The position numbers and the translations under genes are program-made. Shown here piece by piece: positions 33,284 through 34,446 of a stretch of DNA of 34,446 bases. This DNA is from a virus, in IMG/VR virus record IMGVR_UViG_3300003322_000067, positions 1 through 34,446 of that record. One strand, written 5' to 3'. The notes below the pieces were generated by a model that saw nothing but the letters and a program-made list of their open reading frames with translations, was not told the origin of the DNA and made no database searches. Positions within the stretch are counted from its first letter, which is position 1. Each line of letters starts with the position of its first letter.

Positions 33284-34446
33284 TGAGTTGTCCTAATCTA
33301 CAAAGTCCTCAATGGAAGGCATTAGTTAGCAAAATAGGTACTTTTGAAGCATTTAGAGAGTTTGTTAGAAATAATGAACAGATTCCTGATGCTTCAAATT
33401 ATGAACATACACTTAAAGGTTCATACACTCCTTTAAAAATAATAGAATCTTTGTCTAATCCTAAAATAGAAGACTATTTTAATAGATTCTATAGAAAAGG
33501 TAATAAAGATAAATTCTTTAGTGAAGTAACTAGTGTACTAGGAAAGCAGCAAACAGAGTTACTAATACAATATGATAATAATAATCCTTCAAGAACTCTT
33601 AATGAGATATTATTAGGAGTAGTAGGAGAGATGAATTATGTAGTTGAAATTAATACTGCTAAAGGTGCTCCTATAAGAGAAGGGTTAGCTGGTGTTGATA
33701 ATGGCTTTGATTATGGTTCAAGATTTACTGATTTTGAATATAATGGTAGTAAATACACTACAGGAAGAGAATTAGAATTTGATGGAGAATATCATAATTT
33801 CTATAAAAAAGATGGTAAAAATATAAGAAAGAGTGAATTTGAAGAGGCAGCTAAAAAATTAAAAGAGAGTAAAGAAGCTCCAAATACTCAATACTACTCT
33901 AATCTAACAGTTCCAGGAGGAACTAATTATACAGAGAATGAAATAGCTACACCAGCTATTACTCCTTCTATTAAAGGCCATGCACAATTTAGTACAGAAA
34001 ATGGCATAGGATGGTTTAGATCAGATGAGCAAAAGAATTATATTGAAGAAGGATATGGAACTTATGAAAATTTATCTAAAATTAAGGAAATAAGAAACAG
34101 GGGTAAAAACAGACGTATTCTTGAAGTACAATCTGATTTATTTCAGAAGGGTAGAACACATAAAGATTTAATAGGTAATAAAGAAGCCATAAAGGAAAAC
34201 TTTCCTGATGAAATGGGGGGAGATTTAGAAATATTCAATCCTCAAGCTGGAAGTAAGCCTACAAATGACAAACAAAATCAATTTCTACAACTCCTAAACA
34301 AAGACAACAATTGGGCAACATTCTTTGTTAAATCTATTATACAAGATAGTGCTAAGAAAGGTTATGAAAAAGTATTATTCCCTGTAGGTGATACTGCTGC
34401 TAAGATTGAAGGACATGAAACTGTTAAAGAATTTATTAGGAACAAA
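33283..34446 (+). CDS. Large virion protein, polyvalent-type N-terminal domain (3' partial)
   Basis: The frame is open from ATG 33283 to the window end, giving 388 residues, and the gene continues beyond. Residues about 220-380 carry a pattern familiar from large phage 'polyvalent' proteins: GHAQFST, then RRILEVQSDLFQKGRTH (E281, Q283, S284, D285), then NWATFFVKSIIQDSAKKGYEKVLFPVGD. In relatives the EIQSD box is followed by W, a helix and 'AxxxGYxxVxxxxG'. That domain is found in proteins injected with DNA, but I know no settled activity. The first 100 residues (MSCPNLQSPQWKALVSKIGTF...) contain a helical start that looks like a capsid-cargo or protein-interaction segment. It overlaps the previous stop in TAATG and has a good ribosome binding site. 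It probably also belongs to the set carried in the virion. Confidence 0.75.
   Translation, partial: MSCPNLQSPQWKALVSKIGTFEAFREFVRNNEQIPDASNYEHTLKGSYTPLKIIESLSNPKIEDYFNRFYRKGNKDKFFSEVTSVLGKQQTELLIQYDNNNPSRTLNEILLGVVGEMNYVVEINTAKGAPIREGLAGVDNGFDYGSRFTDFEYNGSKYTTGRELEFDGEYHNFYKKDGKNIRKSEFEEAAKKLKESKEAPNTQYYSNLTVPGGTNYTENEIATPAITPSIKGHAQFSTENGIGWFRSDEQKNYIEEGYGTYENLSKIKEIRNRGKNRRILEVQSDLFQKGRTHKDLIGNKEAIKENFPDEMGGDLEIFNPQAGSKPTNDKQNQFLQLLNKDNNWATFFVKSIIQDSAKKGYEKVLFPVGDTAAKIEGHETVKEFIRNK

Overview
The window looks like the virion (late) module of a crAss-like bacteriophage (order Crassvirales, a podovirus-like dsDNA phage of Bacteroidota). The evidence is strongly AT-rich DNA, every gene on the + strand, tight ATGA/TAATG junctions with few Shine-Dalgarno sites, and a run of very large virion proteins that ends in a giant RNA polymerase with the DFDID catalytic loop. 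No integrase, tRNA, rRNA or CRISPR array was seen. Family assignments come from motif recognition only; no database search was run.

Layout. (1) 1-2884: the 3' part of a parallel beta-helix gene with a C-terminal domain resembling the Bacteroidota type IX secretion sorting tail, then a T4-type lysozyme and three small proteins. (2) 2885-4729: two terminator-bounded units, a 61-residue HTH-like protein and an HTH plus calcineurin-like phosphoesterase. Inverted repeats lie just before the start codons at 3021 and 4730. (3) 4730-7312: small head-to-tail connector or ring-type proteins, a 38-residue overlapping microgene and a small HExxH protein. (4) 7309-8145: a GIY-YIG/NUMOD homing endonuclease that appears to have captured the original start of the next gene. 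(5) 8135-20357: a 1,544-residue tail protein, an M15-peptidase protein with a kinase-like C-terminus, and two proteins that are probably internal cargo. (6) 20365-34446: a 3,396-residue protein with a zincin motif and RNA polymerase catalytic core, a second protein that seems to carry the rest of the polymerase plus NADAR-like and DUF4326-like domains, and the first 388 residues of another large protein cut by the window edge.

Three genes (3021-3206, 7309-8145, 15408-17387) are each interrupted by one in-frame TAG, with the same protein continuing in the same frame. No gene here ends in TAG (15 TAA, 4 TGA among the genes called). I therefore read TAG as an amino acid, most likely glutamine as in genetic code 15 of some crAss-like phages, and annotate each of these genes across its TAG.

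How the genes work together (inference). Ring, hub and tail proteins build the short tail. The M15 peptidase, lysozyme and zincin-like domains would help cross or remodel the cell wall and process proteins. The cargo proteins and the virion RNA polymerase would be injected with the DNA to start early transcription. The NADAR-like, DUF4326-like and polyvalent-type domains beside the polymerase could be injected counter-defence or host-modifying activities.
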